DNA of 6,991 nucleotides from contig DHPI01000019.1 in NCBI GenBank assembly GCA_002407865.1, positions 714 through 7,704 of the forward strand, in the 5' to 3' direction. A model generated the notes under the pieces. The model did not search any database. It was not told the DNA's origin and was given only the letters and a program-made list of their open reading frames with translations. Shown one piece after another: positions 1 to 5,272 of the stretch (position 1 is the stretch's first letter; every line of letters begins with the position of its first letter). Made by a program: the position numbers and the translations under genes. This DNA comes from Spirochaetia bacterium UBA5368 (lineage in GTDB: Bacteria > Spirochaetota > UBA4802 > UBA5368).

Positions 1-439
1 GCAGTACGGCGGTTGCAGTAAAAACCATGATGATGGCGCCGATACCGCCTATTTTGCCCGCATTTTCTATGAGGCTTGAAATGGCCTCAATCACGGGATC
101 GATATTGATCTTAATATTGTGTTCCAGGAGAAAAACGGAGATTTTTCTGAATACCTCTTCCTTCTTGTCTCTGACACCGGCAAATATGGAATAGAATGTA
201 AGGCCGACGGTGAGCGTGGGCACCAGGGATACTATCGTTGTGTACGCAATGGACGATGCTTTGGTGTAACAGTCATCGACAATAAACTTTCGGGAAGATA
301 CTATAAATACTTTTATGGCGTTCGTGAACTTTCCAGAAACCTTTTCATATGTTTCTTCGCCGACATACAGGTCGTCCAGAAATTTTTTAATTCTATTAAT
401 AAACGACACCTTTGCGTTTGTTTCCGTTTTTGTATCCAT
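1..439 (-). CDS. YihY/BrkB-family inner-membrane protein, N-terminal part (cut by left edge)
   Basis: This is a partial gene; about 146 N-terminal codons are present and the rest lies beyond position 1. The translation starts MDTKTETNAKVSFINRIKKF. Around residues 57-88 it has the signature of the YihY/virulence factor BrkB (formerly 'RNase BN') family: an Asp-Cys-x-x-Lys-Ala-Ser-Ser-Ile-Ala-Tyr-Thr-Thr-Ile-Val-Ser-Leu-Val-Pro stretch that begins the first transmembrane helix. A second hydrophobic helix begins near residue 131 (GGIGAIIMVF). Family members are polytopic inner-membrane proteins of roughly 280-430 residues with six or so helices; their role is unsettled, and the old tRNA-nuclease assignment for the family is not supported. 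The ATG at 437-439 is preceded by GGAG about 8 nt upstream. The gene lies downstream of the DUF2147 gene on the same strand, 80 bp away, with a hairpin in the gap, so co-transcription is possible but not shown. Confidence 0.85.
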   Translation of the reverse strand, partial: MDTKTETNAKVSFINRIKKFLDDLYVGEETYEKVSGKFTNAIKVFIVSSRKFIVDDCYTKASSIAYTTIVSLVPTLTVGLTFYSIFAGVRDKKEEVFRKISVFLLEHNIKINIDPVIEAISSLIENAGKIGGIGAIIMVFTATAVL

Positions 440-471
440 GATGCTGCTCCATAGCGCGGTAGAGATAAATT

Positions 472-500
472 CCCCGCCGCCTTGAAAAGGGCGGCAGGGG
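472..500 (-). terminator. GC-rich hairpin after the DUF2147 gene, possible terminator or attenuator
   Basis: CCCCGCCGCC (472-481) can pair with GGCGGC-A-GGGG (490-500), giving a 10-bp stem with one bulged base and an 8-nt loop. Read on the minus strand, the stem is followed by AATTTATCT, which is only moderately U-rich. It lies between the DUF2147 stop and the YihY start. It may be a weak terminator that lets some transcripts read into the YihY gene. Confidence 0.45.
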
Positions 501-519
501 CTGCGTAATCAAAACGTGG

Positions 520-969
520 TTATTTGTCGCGATGCCAGTACTGAGACCTTCCGAGAAGCGAAAATCCGATGAAACCGCGCACTTCAAGTTTTTTGCCGTT
601 ATCGAGCACTTTCATTTTGCACTTGTATATTTTACCGTTGTCGGGATCCATGATGTTTCCACCGGTCAATTCTTCATCGGCGTTCTTCATCCCCCATATG
701 ATCATCATGCCGATGACGGGTTTATCCTTGTTTATTCCATTGCATTCCGTGCACAGAGGATTTGGATCCTCTCCCGGTTTTGTAATGATTTTATTCACCT
801 TGCCGTAATAAATGCCGCCCTTTTCCCAGATCTCCACATACGATTTTGCTTCCATGGTCTTGTCGTCGATTGTCTTCCATACGCCAACCGGTGAGGGGGC
901 GGCATTAAGTGCAACCGCGAAAACAAATGTAAAAATAGCGACGGAAATACACTGCATTGTGCGCTTCAT
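520..969 (-). CDS. Secreted DUF2147 family protein
   Basis: 149 residues. A Sec signal peptide covers residues 1 to about 23 (MKRT, hydrophobic core, then LNA/APSP). The mature protein follows the DUF2147 pattern: G-V-W-K-T-x-D-D near 29-36, an aromatic/Gly segment GGIYYGKV at 51-58, a C73-T-E-C76 pair within PLCTEC, PVIGMMIIWGM at 84-94, GGNIMDPDNGKIYKCK at 103-118, and the C-terminal LEVRGFIGFSLLGRSQYWHR. DUF2147 proteins are small exported proteins of about 120-150 residues with a predicted beta-rich, lipocalin-like fold and no established function. The CxxC pair could bind a metal or form a disulfide; that is inference. The ATG at 967-969 has a strong AAGGAGG upstream. The gene is divergent from the first YtfJ-like gene across a 283-bp intergenic region. 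The family call is confident; the function is unknown. Confidence 0.9.
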   Translation of the reverse strand: MKRTMQCISVAIFTFVFAVALNAAPSPVGVWKTIDDKTMEAKSYVEIWEKGGIYYGKVNKIITKPGEDPNPLCTECNGINKDKPVIGMMIIWGMKNADEELTGGNIMDPDNGKIYKCKMKVLDNGKKLEVRGFIGFSLLGRSQYWHRDK

Positions 970-979
970 AATTCTGTAT

Positions 980-986
980 CCTCCTT
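980..986 (-). promoter_or_regulatory. Strong ribosome binding site of the DUF2147 gene
   Basis: On the minus strand AAGGAGG lies 10 nt before the ATG at 967-969. It fixes this start for the DUF2147 protein and gives a complete signal peptide. Confidence 0.8.
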
Positions 987-1010
987 CTTTTGTCTTTCTT
1001 TAGGGAAATT

Positions 1011-1039
1011 AACGTACACATTCAAAGGCATACAGTCAA
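1011..1039 (-). promoter_or_regulatory. Candidate sigma70 promoter for the DUF2147 gene
   Basis: On the minus strand TTGACT (1034-1039, 5/6 to consensus -35) is followed after exactly 17 nt by TACGTT (1011-1016, 3/6 to consensus -10). It would give a leader of about 35-40 nt. The -10 is poor, so this is a candidate only. Just upstream (1055-1080) an inverted repeat CGCGCA/TGCGCG flanks a TGTACAT, where an activator could sit. Confidence 0.4.
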
Positions 1040-1164
1040 GGATAATATGAACTACGCGCAGGGTGTACATAATGTGCGCGCATTGCTTCATCATGCAAAA
1101 TCTGTGACAATTTAATACGGCAATTTCTATAAAAAAAACGGTAGCAGGTACGATGGTATTATGG

Positions 1165-1193
1165 TTGACAGTGATACAATTTTGCAATATAAT
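1165..1193 (+). promoter_or_regulatory. Perfect-consensus sigma70 promoter for the first YtfJ-like gene
   Basis: TTGACA (1165-1170), a 17-nt spacer and TATAAT (1188-1193) match the housekeeping promoter consensus at all 12 positions with the optimal spacing. Transcription should start near 1200 and leave a leader of about 50 nt. That leader contains a small hairpin, CAGGA-AAA-TCCTG (1208-1220), and the GAGGGGG ribosome binding site at 1240-1246. The exact consensus suggests strong expression unless a regulator intervenes. Confidence 0.85.
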
Positions 1194-1252
1194 GAATCCT
1201 TCATTTGCAGGAAAATCCTGTTACTATTTAAAAGAACAAGAGGGGGATTTCT

Positions 1253-1795
1253 ATGGTTCGCAGACATTCAAAAATATTATTACCGGTTTTGATCGCATGC
1301 TGTGTTATCGCGTTTGCAGCTGGAACCGTGACGTTGAACGCGACAACTGTCGGTCAGGAACTCGAAAATGTACAGATAAAAGATTCCAGCAATAATCCGT
1401 CGATGATTCCGGACCTTGGCGCAAAAGTCGTAACAATTTTTTATACTGACCCTGACAAGAAGGATATACAGGACCCTTTGATCGATGCGATAAAGGCAAA
1501 AAATTTCGACAAGTCGAAATACCGGGGAGTAGGGATCGCGAATCTGAAGGATTCGGGGCTTCCGAATTTCATACTCAGAGCGGCCATACGGGGCAAGGAA
1601 AAAAAATATAATTCGCAGGTGTTGACGGATACCGATCTAACGCTGCCGAAGGCATGGGCGTTCGGTGATTGCAACGATACAAGCGTTGTTGTGGTTATCG
1701 GGAAGGATAAAAAGGTGAAATACTTTTACAAGGGCGGTGTTCGCGGCGCAGAAATCGATAATGTTGTGAAGTTGATCGAAGATCTGATAAAATAG
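1253..1795 (+). CDS. Secreted thioredoxin-fold protein, YtfJ-like (copy 1)
   Basis: 180 residues. A Sec signal peptide occupies residues 1 to about 30 (MVRRHSK, hydrophobic core, LNA/TT). The mature part resembles YtfJ-family proteins in pattern: a beta strand KVVTIFYTDP (58-67), DPLIDAIKAKNFDKSKYRGVGI (74-95), NLKDSGLPNFILRAAI (97-112), a TDTDLTLPKAWAF segment (125-137), the SVVVVIGKDKKVKY strand pair (144-157), and a final helix from GAEIDNVVKLIEDLIK. I matched it to E. coli YtfJ from memory, so the family call is moderate. No CxxC redox motif is present; the only mature-region cysteine is C140 in GDCND, so classical disulfide exchange is unlikely. A periplasmic location is inferred. The gene has its own consensus promoter and ends in a strong terminator, so it is probably monocistronic. 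A second copy follows at 2037-2576. Confidence 0.8.
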   Translation: MVRRHSKILLPVLIACCVIAFAAGTVTLNATTVGQELENVQIKDSSNNPSMIPDLGAKVVTIFYTDPDKKDIQDPLIDAIKAKNFDKSKYRGVGIANLKDSGLPNFILRAAIRGKEKKYNSQVLTDTDLTLPKAWAFGDCNDTSVVVVIGKDKKVKYFYKGGVRGAEIDNVVKLIEDLIK

Positions 1796-1816
1796 TTTCC
1801 GCGTATCCTTTTATTT

Positions 1817-1853
1817 ACAATAAGGGCTGTTCCGTGCGAACAGCCCTTATTGT
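1817..1853 (+). terminator. Strong intrinsic terminator after YtfJ-like copy 1
   Basis: A 16-bp perfect stem (1817-1832 with 1838-1853; core AAGGGCTGTTC/GAACAGCCCTT) closes a 5-nt loop CGTGC. The 3' arm ends in CTTATTGT and is followed by TTG. It begins 21 bp after the stop codon. It separates the transcript of copy 1 from copy 2. Confidence 0.85.
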
Positions 1854-1950
1854 TTGCACTGGCGGGATGCAGGCGGCGTACGTGGCCTGGCGCAATAAAG
1901 AAGGGGGATGTGTACATTATACAGGCTACTATCATTTATATAAAAATATA

Positions 1951-1992
1951 AATAGTAATAAAATTATTATTGCTATTCTAAGCGAACGTTCG
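1951..1992. promoter_or_regulatory. AT-rich hairpin and CGAACGTTCG palindrome upstream of YtfJ-like copy 2
   Basis: An 11-bp inverted repeat (AATAGTAATAA at 1951-1961 with TTATTGCTATT at 1967-1977, one G-U pair) has a 5-nt loop. Five bases later lies the perfect 10-bp palindrome CGAACGTTCG (1983-1992). The surrounding 120 bp (about 1918-2036) is very AT-rich. No good -35/-10 pair is visible; the best I see is TTGCTA (1970-1975) with TATCTT (1995-2000) at a too-wide 19-nt spacing. Copy 2 probably has its promoter in this stretch, but I cannot place it. The palindrome could be an operator. Confidence 0.35.
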
Positions 1993-2036
1993 AGTATCTT
2001 TACAGGTAGCTTAATAAACATTATGAGGTAAATATT

Positions 2037-2576
2037 ATGACTGCTTTAAAGAACAAAAAGGTTGTAACGCTGTGTGTCATAGCTACTGCGATCGTATTCG
2101 CGGCAGGCATGTCCGCAAGTGCGACGTCAGTAGGTCAGATACTGCAAAATGTGCAGATAAAAGACGCGGCCGATAAGCCGGCGTCCATTCCCGATCTCGG
2201 GAACAAAGTGTTGTGCGTGCTTTACAACGATGCCGATGCGGCAGATATGAACGATCCGCTGGCTGACGCGTTAAAGGCGAAGGACTATCCGAAGGAAAAA
2301 TTCAGGGCGATGGGAATCGTCAATATGAAAGATTCTAAAGCGCCGAATTTTCTTATCCGCAAAATAATAAAGGGTAAAATCGAGAAGTATAATACGACAA
2401 TTCTTACCGACACCGATCTGATACTGCCGACGGCGTGGGGTTTCGGCGACTGCAATAATCAGTCGGTATGCGTTATCATAGGAAAGGACAAAGCCGTTAA
2501 ATACTATAAAAATGGCGGCGTTCGCGGCGCAGAAATCGATCAGGTTGTAAAAATCGTCGATGGCCTTATGAAATAA
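2037..2576 (+). CDS. Secreted thioredoxin-fold protein, YtfJ-like (copy 2)
   Basis: 179 residues, a tandem paralogue of the preceding secreted protein. By eye, 90 of 150 aligned mature residues are identical and no gap is needed. Signal peptide residues are 1 to about 29 (MTALKNKK, hydrophobic core, ASA/TS). Conserved blocks shared with copy 1 are VGQxLxNVQIKD (32-43), IPDLGxKV, ILTDTDLILPTAWGFGDCN (122-140) and the C-terminal NGGVRGAEIDQVVK. C139 in GDCNN is the only mature cysteine shared with copy 1; copy 2 also has C60 in the first core strand and C145. There is no CxxC. GAGG (2025-2028) lies 8 nt before the ATG. Terminators at 1817-1853 and 2650-2702 bracket the gene, so it is likely a single-gene transcript. 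The periplasmic role is unknown; a binding or structural role fits the absence of a CxxC better than a redox enzyme. Confidence 0.8.
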   Translation: MTALKNKKVVTLCVIATAIVFAAGMSASATSVGQILQNVQIKDAADKPASIPDLGNKVLCVLYNDADAADMNDPLADALKAKDYPKEKFRAMGIVNMKDSKAPNFLIRKIIKGKIEKYNTTILTDTDLILPTAWGFGDCNNQSVCVIIGKDKAVKYYKNGGVRGAEIDQVVKIVDGLMK

Positions 2577-2598
2577 CGATGATTGCGAGACGTTAACC

Positions 2599-2624
2599 TT
2601 GTACACGATATTTGTACACGATAT
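2599..2624. repeat. Perfect 13-bp tandem direct repeat (two copies)
   Basis: TTGTACACGATAT occurs at 2599-2611 and again immediately at 2612-2624, identical at all 13 positions. It lies 22 bp after the stop of YtfJ-like copy 2 and before its terminator, so it would be in the 3' untranslated part of that mRNA. Each unit contains the palindromic TGTACA core. Confidence 0.85.
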
Positions 2625-2649
2625 ATTGAAGATAAAAAATTAGATTAAG

Positions 2650-2702
2650 AAACCGCATGCGGATGGTGTCCGGATTTAATTCGCTGCCGCATGCGGTTTT
2701 TT
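2650..2702 (+). terminator. Intrinsic terminator after YtfJ-like copy 2
   Basis: AAACCGCATGCGG (2650-2662) pairs perfectly with CCGCATGCGGTTT (2687-2699) around a 24-nt loop, followed by TTTGTTTT. The 13-bp GC-rich stem and U-run are typical of Rho-independent termination, though the loop is large. Each arm contains the self-complementary CCGCATGCGG. Confidence 0.8.
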
Positions 2703-2764
2703 GTTTTAAAAGTATATGTATAATATCTCCAAAACTTTGCTGAACAAAGGTATGTTTTTTTATA

Positions 2765-2791
2765 TTGACAAAATATGCGTGCGTCAATAAT
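2765..2791 (+). promoter_or_regulatory. Candidate promoter of rpsU
   Basis: A perfect -35, TTGACA (2765-2770), is followed after 15 nt by AATAAT (2786-2791, 5/6 to TATAAT); a 17-nt spacing would instead select TAATGT, a poorer -10. The start point would fall near 2798, giving a leader of about 35-40 nt before rpsU. Confidence 0.6.
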
Positions 2792-2835
2792 GTCGGAGCG
2801 CATGTTAATTATTATAAAAAGGATGTGATGCAGGA

Positions 2836-3111
2836 ATGCCTTCACCAATTGAAGTCGACGTCAACGGTGACATTGAAAAAGCCTTCAAAAACCTCAAGAA
2901 GAAAATGGCATTTGAGGGTATCTTCAAAGAATTGAAAAGAAGAAGATACTATGAAAAGCCCAGCGAGGAAAAGAAGCGCAAAAAAGAAGAGGCCGAGCGT
3001 CGCCGGATTAAAAAGATCAGGCGTTTTGCGGCTCAGAGCAAGGGCAGGCGCTTTGTCAATGTAAAGGTTGTCGCAAAAGATTCGCGTGATCGCGATGACG
3101 ATCGGGGTTGA
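2836..3111 (+). CDS. rpsU: 30S ribosomal protein bS21 with C-terminal extension
   Basis: 91 residues. Residues 5-63 have the bS21 pattern: IEVDVNGDIEKAFKNLKKKM, then EGIFKELKRRRYYEKPSEEKKRKKEEAERRR, a basic helical protein with the diagnostic [RK]R-x-[FY][YF]EKP-S box at 36-43. bS21 binds the small-subunit platform near the 3' end of 16S rRNA and affects initiation. Usual length is about 58-71 residues; here about 25 extra residues follow (RRFVNVKVVAKDSRDRDDDRG), ending in a mixed Arg/Asp tail. The ATG at 2836 is the only possible start in this frame, because a TGA at 2827-2829 precedes it. The best Shine-Dalgarno, AAGGA (2819-2823), is 12 nt away, which is unusually far, while a second AGGA (2832-2835) abuts the ATG. 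The gene has its own promoter and terminator, so it is likely transcribed alone. Confidence 0.93.
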   Translation: MPSPIEVDVNGDIEKAFKNLKKKMAFEGIFKELKRRRYYEKPSEEKKRKKEEAERRRIKKIRRFAAQSKGRRFVNVKVVAKDSRDRDDDRG

Positions 3112-3133
3112 TCGACAGGGCTTTGCACAAAAG

Positions 3134-3162
3134 AAAAAATCCGGTATATGCCGGATTTTTTT
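3134..3162 (+). terminator. Intrinsic terminator of rpsU (probably bidirectional)
   Basis: AAAAAATCCGG (3134-3144) pairs with CCGGATTTTTT (3151-3161) around TATATG. The stem is flanked by A-runs and T-runs, so it has a U-tract in either direction. It starts 23 bp after the rpsU stop. Confidence 0.88.
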
Positions 3163-3171
3163 ATACTCCAT

Positions 3172-3185
3172 TGTTGCATGCAACA
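3172..3185. promoter_or_regulatory. 14-bp perfect palindrome upstream of rarA, operator candidate
   Basis: TGTTGCATGCAACA is fully self-complementary, with no spacer. It lies 10 bp after the rpsU terminator and 63 bp before the rarA start, where the rarA promoter should be. No convincing -35/-10 pair is visible nearby. A dimeric DNA-binding protein is the natural candidate ligand. It does not match the E. coli (CTGT-N8-ACAG) or Bacillus LexA box. Confidence 0.4.
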
Positions 3186-3248
3186 GCCTCGAAAAAACGC
3201 ATGCCGTGAACGCGGCTATTCTGCAAAAAATTAACGCACAAAAGCTCC

Positions 3249-4535
3249 ATGATGACACACGATGACATCCGTCCGCTGGCCGAGCGCCGGCGACCCAAAA
3301 TACTTGAGGAATTCATTGGCCAGGGCCACCTGCTTGGCAAGGGCAAAATGATTCGGACAATCATTGAGAAGAAAACTGTATTTTCAATGATACTGTGGGG
3401 AGAGCCGGGCTGCGGAAAAACCACGCTTGCGAAGCTTATTGCCGAATATTGCGGCATGGATTCGTATTTTCTCAGCGCCGTATCATCGGGGGTGCCGGAT
3501 GTTCGAAAGGTAATAGAAAAGGGGAAAGAGAATAAAACATACGGCAGGCAGACGCTGCTGTTTCTCGACGAAATACACCGGTTCAACAAGGCGCAGCAGG
3601 ATGCCGTTCTCGGGGCTGTGGAATCCGGCGATATACTGCTTATCGGCGCAACGACGGAAAATCCGTCGTTTCAGGTGATCGCGCCGCTGCTTTCACGGAC
3701 GCGTGTAGTTCGCCTGCATCCGCTATCCGAAGAAGATCTTTCGATTATATTTGACAATGCGTGCGCGAATGATGACGCGCTGAAGGCGGCGAACATACAA
3801 ATCGATGATACTGTAAAGCACGCGCTTGCTCATCTCGCGCAGGGTGACGCCAGGAGAATGCTGAATATACTTGAGCAGGCCGTCGCTATCGCCAGTGACG
3901 GACGAATTACGGATGAAATTTTACAGGACGCGATACGCGATGTTATGGTGTATTATGATCGCGCGGGCGACAGGCATTACGATACAATTTCGGCTTTTAT
4001 CAAGTCTCTTCGCGGTTCCGATCCTGACGCCGCCGTCTATTATCTTGCGCGCATGCTCGCCGCGGGCGAAGATCCGGTTTTCATTGCGCGAAGGATGGTG
4101 ATATTTTCTTCCGAGGATATCGGCAACGCGTCACCGCAGGCGCTGTCCATTTCGGTTGCCGCGATGACAGCGGCGCAGAACATCGGCATGCCGGAGGCTG
4201 AAATTATACTTGCGCACTGCGCGACGTTTCTCGCATCTTCGCCGAAGAGCAACGCATCGTATATGGCGTTAAATCGCGCGAAAGAATTCGCGCCCGACTT
4301 CAGCATCGAGATACCGATGCATCTGCGCAATGCCCCCACGCGCCTCATGAAGGAAATGGGGTACCATAAAGGATATAAATATCCGCACGATTATAATGGC
4401 CATTTTGTACATGAATCGTACCTTCCCGAAAAGCTTGCAAAACAGAAATTTTACGAGCCGTCGCAAGAGGGCAGCGAAAAAGCCGTTCGGGAGCGGCTGT
4501 CACGGCTGTGGCCCGAGCGGTACGGCAAAAAATAG
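3249..4535 (+). CDS. rarA: Replication-associated recombination protein A (RarA/MgsA) AAA+ ATPase
   Basis: 428 residues, a normal full length. Motifs in order: the N-terminal RPLAERRRPKILEEFIGQGHLLG (8-30), typical of clamp-loader-like AAA+ proteins; Walker A GEPGCGKTT (51-59); Walker B LLFLDEIH (103-110) with RFNKAQQDA; sensor 1 IGATTENPS (132-140); arginine-finger region LLSRTRVV (147-154); sensor 2 GDARRMLN (199-206). Next come the MgsA C-terminal tetramerisation region, with YLARMLAAGEDP and RRMVIFSSEDIG (281-292), and the terminal YKYPHDYNGHFVHESYLPEKL followed by FYEP. RarA acts at stalled or gapped replication forks together with SSB and RecA. Two tandem ATGs (3249, 3252) are possible starts, and no clear Shine-Dalgarno precedes either. 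An in-frame TGA at 3207 rules out an upstream start. pyrE follows after 103 bp with no terminator seen. Confidence 0.96.
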   Translation: MMTHDDIRPLAERRRPKILEEFIGQGHLLGKGKMIRTIIEKKTVFSMILWGEPGCGKTTLAKLIAEYCGMDSYFLSAVSSGVPDVRKVIEKGKENKTYGRQTLLFLDEIHRFNKAQQDAVLGAVESGDILLIGATTENPSFQVIAPLLSRTRVVRLHPLSEEDLSIIFDNACANDDALKAANIQIDDTVKHALAHLAQGDARRMLNILEQAVAIASDGRITDEILQDAIRDVMVYYDRAGDRHYDTISAFIKSLRGSDPDAAVYYLARMLAAGEDPVFIARRMVIFSSEDIGNASPQALSISVAAMTAAQNIGMPEAEIILAHCATFLASSPKSNASYMALNRAKEFAPDFSIEIPMHLRNAPTRLMKEMGYHKGYKYPHDYNGHFVHESYLPEKLAKQKFYEPSQEGSEKAVRERLSRLWPERYGKK

Positions 4536-4638
4536 CGGAAAGCGTCATCATCAGAACAAAATAAATAATGCCGCAAAAGTGATTGCAATAGTCCGCGAGT
4601 ATATTTGCAATTGGATATATTTTATCAGGAGAAGAATA

Positions 4639-5205
4639 ATGCATCATACCGAACGTGACAGGTTGCTGGATATCCTCTATACAAAATCCTTCATTTACAG
4701 GGACAATCCCCCATTTACGCTCGTGTCGGGAAGACAAAGCCCGTACTATTTTGACTGCAAGGCGACGACCCTTGATCCCGAGGGATGCACGCTGATCGGT
4801 TCGCTGATGTTCCAGTTGCTTGGCGATATTCAATTCGACGCGGCGGGCGGACTCACGCTCGGTGCCGATCCAATCGCGCTTTCAACGGCCCTCGCTGCGT
4901 TCAAGCACGGGCGAACGATATACCCTCTGATAGTAAGGAAGGAGCCGAAAAAGCATGGAACACAGAAATGGATAGAGGGGACGCTGCAAGGAGTGTCGCG
5001 AGTTGTTGTGATTGATGACGTGATCACGACCGGCGGTTCTACAATCACCGCAATCGAGCGGATGCGCGATTCGGGCCTGGAGGTTGTAAAGGCCGCGGTG
5101 CTCATAGATCGCGAGGAAGGCGGCAGAGAGGCGATCGAGGCAACGGGCGTGCCGGTTATTTCGCTCTTTAAAAGGTCTGATTTCGACGCAAAGCGCCTTG
5201 GATAA
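4639..5205 (+). CDS. pyrE: Orotate phosphoribosyltransferase
   Basis: 188 residues. It converts orotate and PRPP to orotidine 5'-monophosphate in UMP synthesis, in the cytoplasm as a dimer. Visible features: the N-terminal LVSGRQSPYYFDCKATTLDPEG (29-49), matching the family LxSGxxSxYYxDx(K/R) block; GGLTLGADPIA (70-80), the orotate/PRPP site; the flexible catalytic loop VRKEPKKHGTQKWIEG (99-114); and the PRPP-binding signature VVVIDDVITTGGST (122-135) with its two aspartates. The ATG at 4639 is chosen because AGGAG (4627-4631) lies 7 nt before it and the conserved N-terminus starts here. The frame stays open upstream to 4396, but that stretch overlaps the end of rarA and shows no family similarity. 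The gene shares orientation with rarA. Weak repeated TTGCAA boxes at 4583 and 4605 are the only promoter-like signal in the gap. Confidence 0.96.
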   Translation: MHHTERDRLLDILYTKSFIYRDNPPFTLVSGRQSPYYFDCKATTLDPEGCTLIGSLMFQLLGDIQFDAAGGLTLGADPIALSTALAAFKHGRTIYPLIVRKEPKKHGTQKWIEGTLQGVSRVVVIDDVITTGGSTITAIERMRDSGLEVVKAAVLIDREEGGREAIEATGVPVISLFKRSDFDAKRLG

Positions 5206-5223
5206 ACGTAATCAAAATATGGA

Positions 5224-5263
5224 TACCACAAAGGCATGATAGCGATATCCTGCCTTTGTGGTA
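5224..5263. terminator. Hairpin between convergent pyrE and barrel gene, likely shared terminator
   Basis: TACCACAAAGGCA (5224-5236) pairs perfectly over 13 bp with TGCCTTTGTGGTA (5251-5263) around a 14-nt loop. On the plus strand it is not followed by a U-run (CGTGGGATATT). On the minus strand it is followed by TCCATATTTTGATT, which is better. It therefore probably ends the outer-membrane-protein transcript and may also protect or end the pyrE mRNA. Confidence 0.6.
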
Positions 5264-5272
5264 CGTGGGATA

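Noticed and set aside
119..454. Plus-strand ORF of 111 codons opposite the YihY gene
   Set aside because: It is antisense to a conserved membrane-protein frame with a good ribosome binding site; the translation looks random and matches no family.
532..894. Plus-strand ORF of 120 codons opposite the DUF2147 gene
   Set aside because: The minus strand carries a clear DUF2147 protein with signal peptide and Shine-Dalgarno; this frame is its shadow.
1289..1304. Possible lipobox (LIAC, residues 13-16) in YtfJ-like copy 1
   Set aside because: The hydrophobic core continues past this cysteine and copy 2 has no matching lipobox, while both have a signal-peptidase-I-like site near residue 30, so a plain Sec signal is more likely.
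1983..1992. CGAACGTTCG as a LexA/SOS box
   Set aside because: It has GAAC/GTTC half-sites but lacks the 4-nt spacer of the Gram-positive-type LexA box, and the downstream gene is not a repair gene.
2599..2624. Tandem repeat as the start of a CRISPR array
   Set aside because: The units are only 13 bp, directly adjacent with no spacers, and no cas genes are nearby.
2842..3258. Minus-strand ORF of 138 codons opposite rpsU
   Set aside because: It runs through the rpsU gene and its terminator, has no ribosome binding site and resembles no family.
3161..3589. Minus-strand ORF of 142 codons at the rarA start
   Set aside because: It is antisense to the RarA N-terminal and Walker regions; its composition is what a shadow frame would give.
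4396..4638. In-frame 81-codon upstream extension of pyrE
   Set aside because: It overlaps the last 140 bp of rarA in another frame and shows no OPRT similarity; AGGAG before the ATG at 4639 marks the real start.
4345..4833. Minus-strand ORF of 162 codons across the rarA/pyrE junction
   Set aside because: It overlaps two well-identified genes on the opposite strand and has no recognisable domain or start signal.
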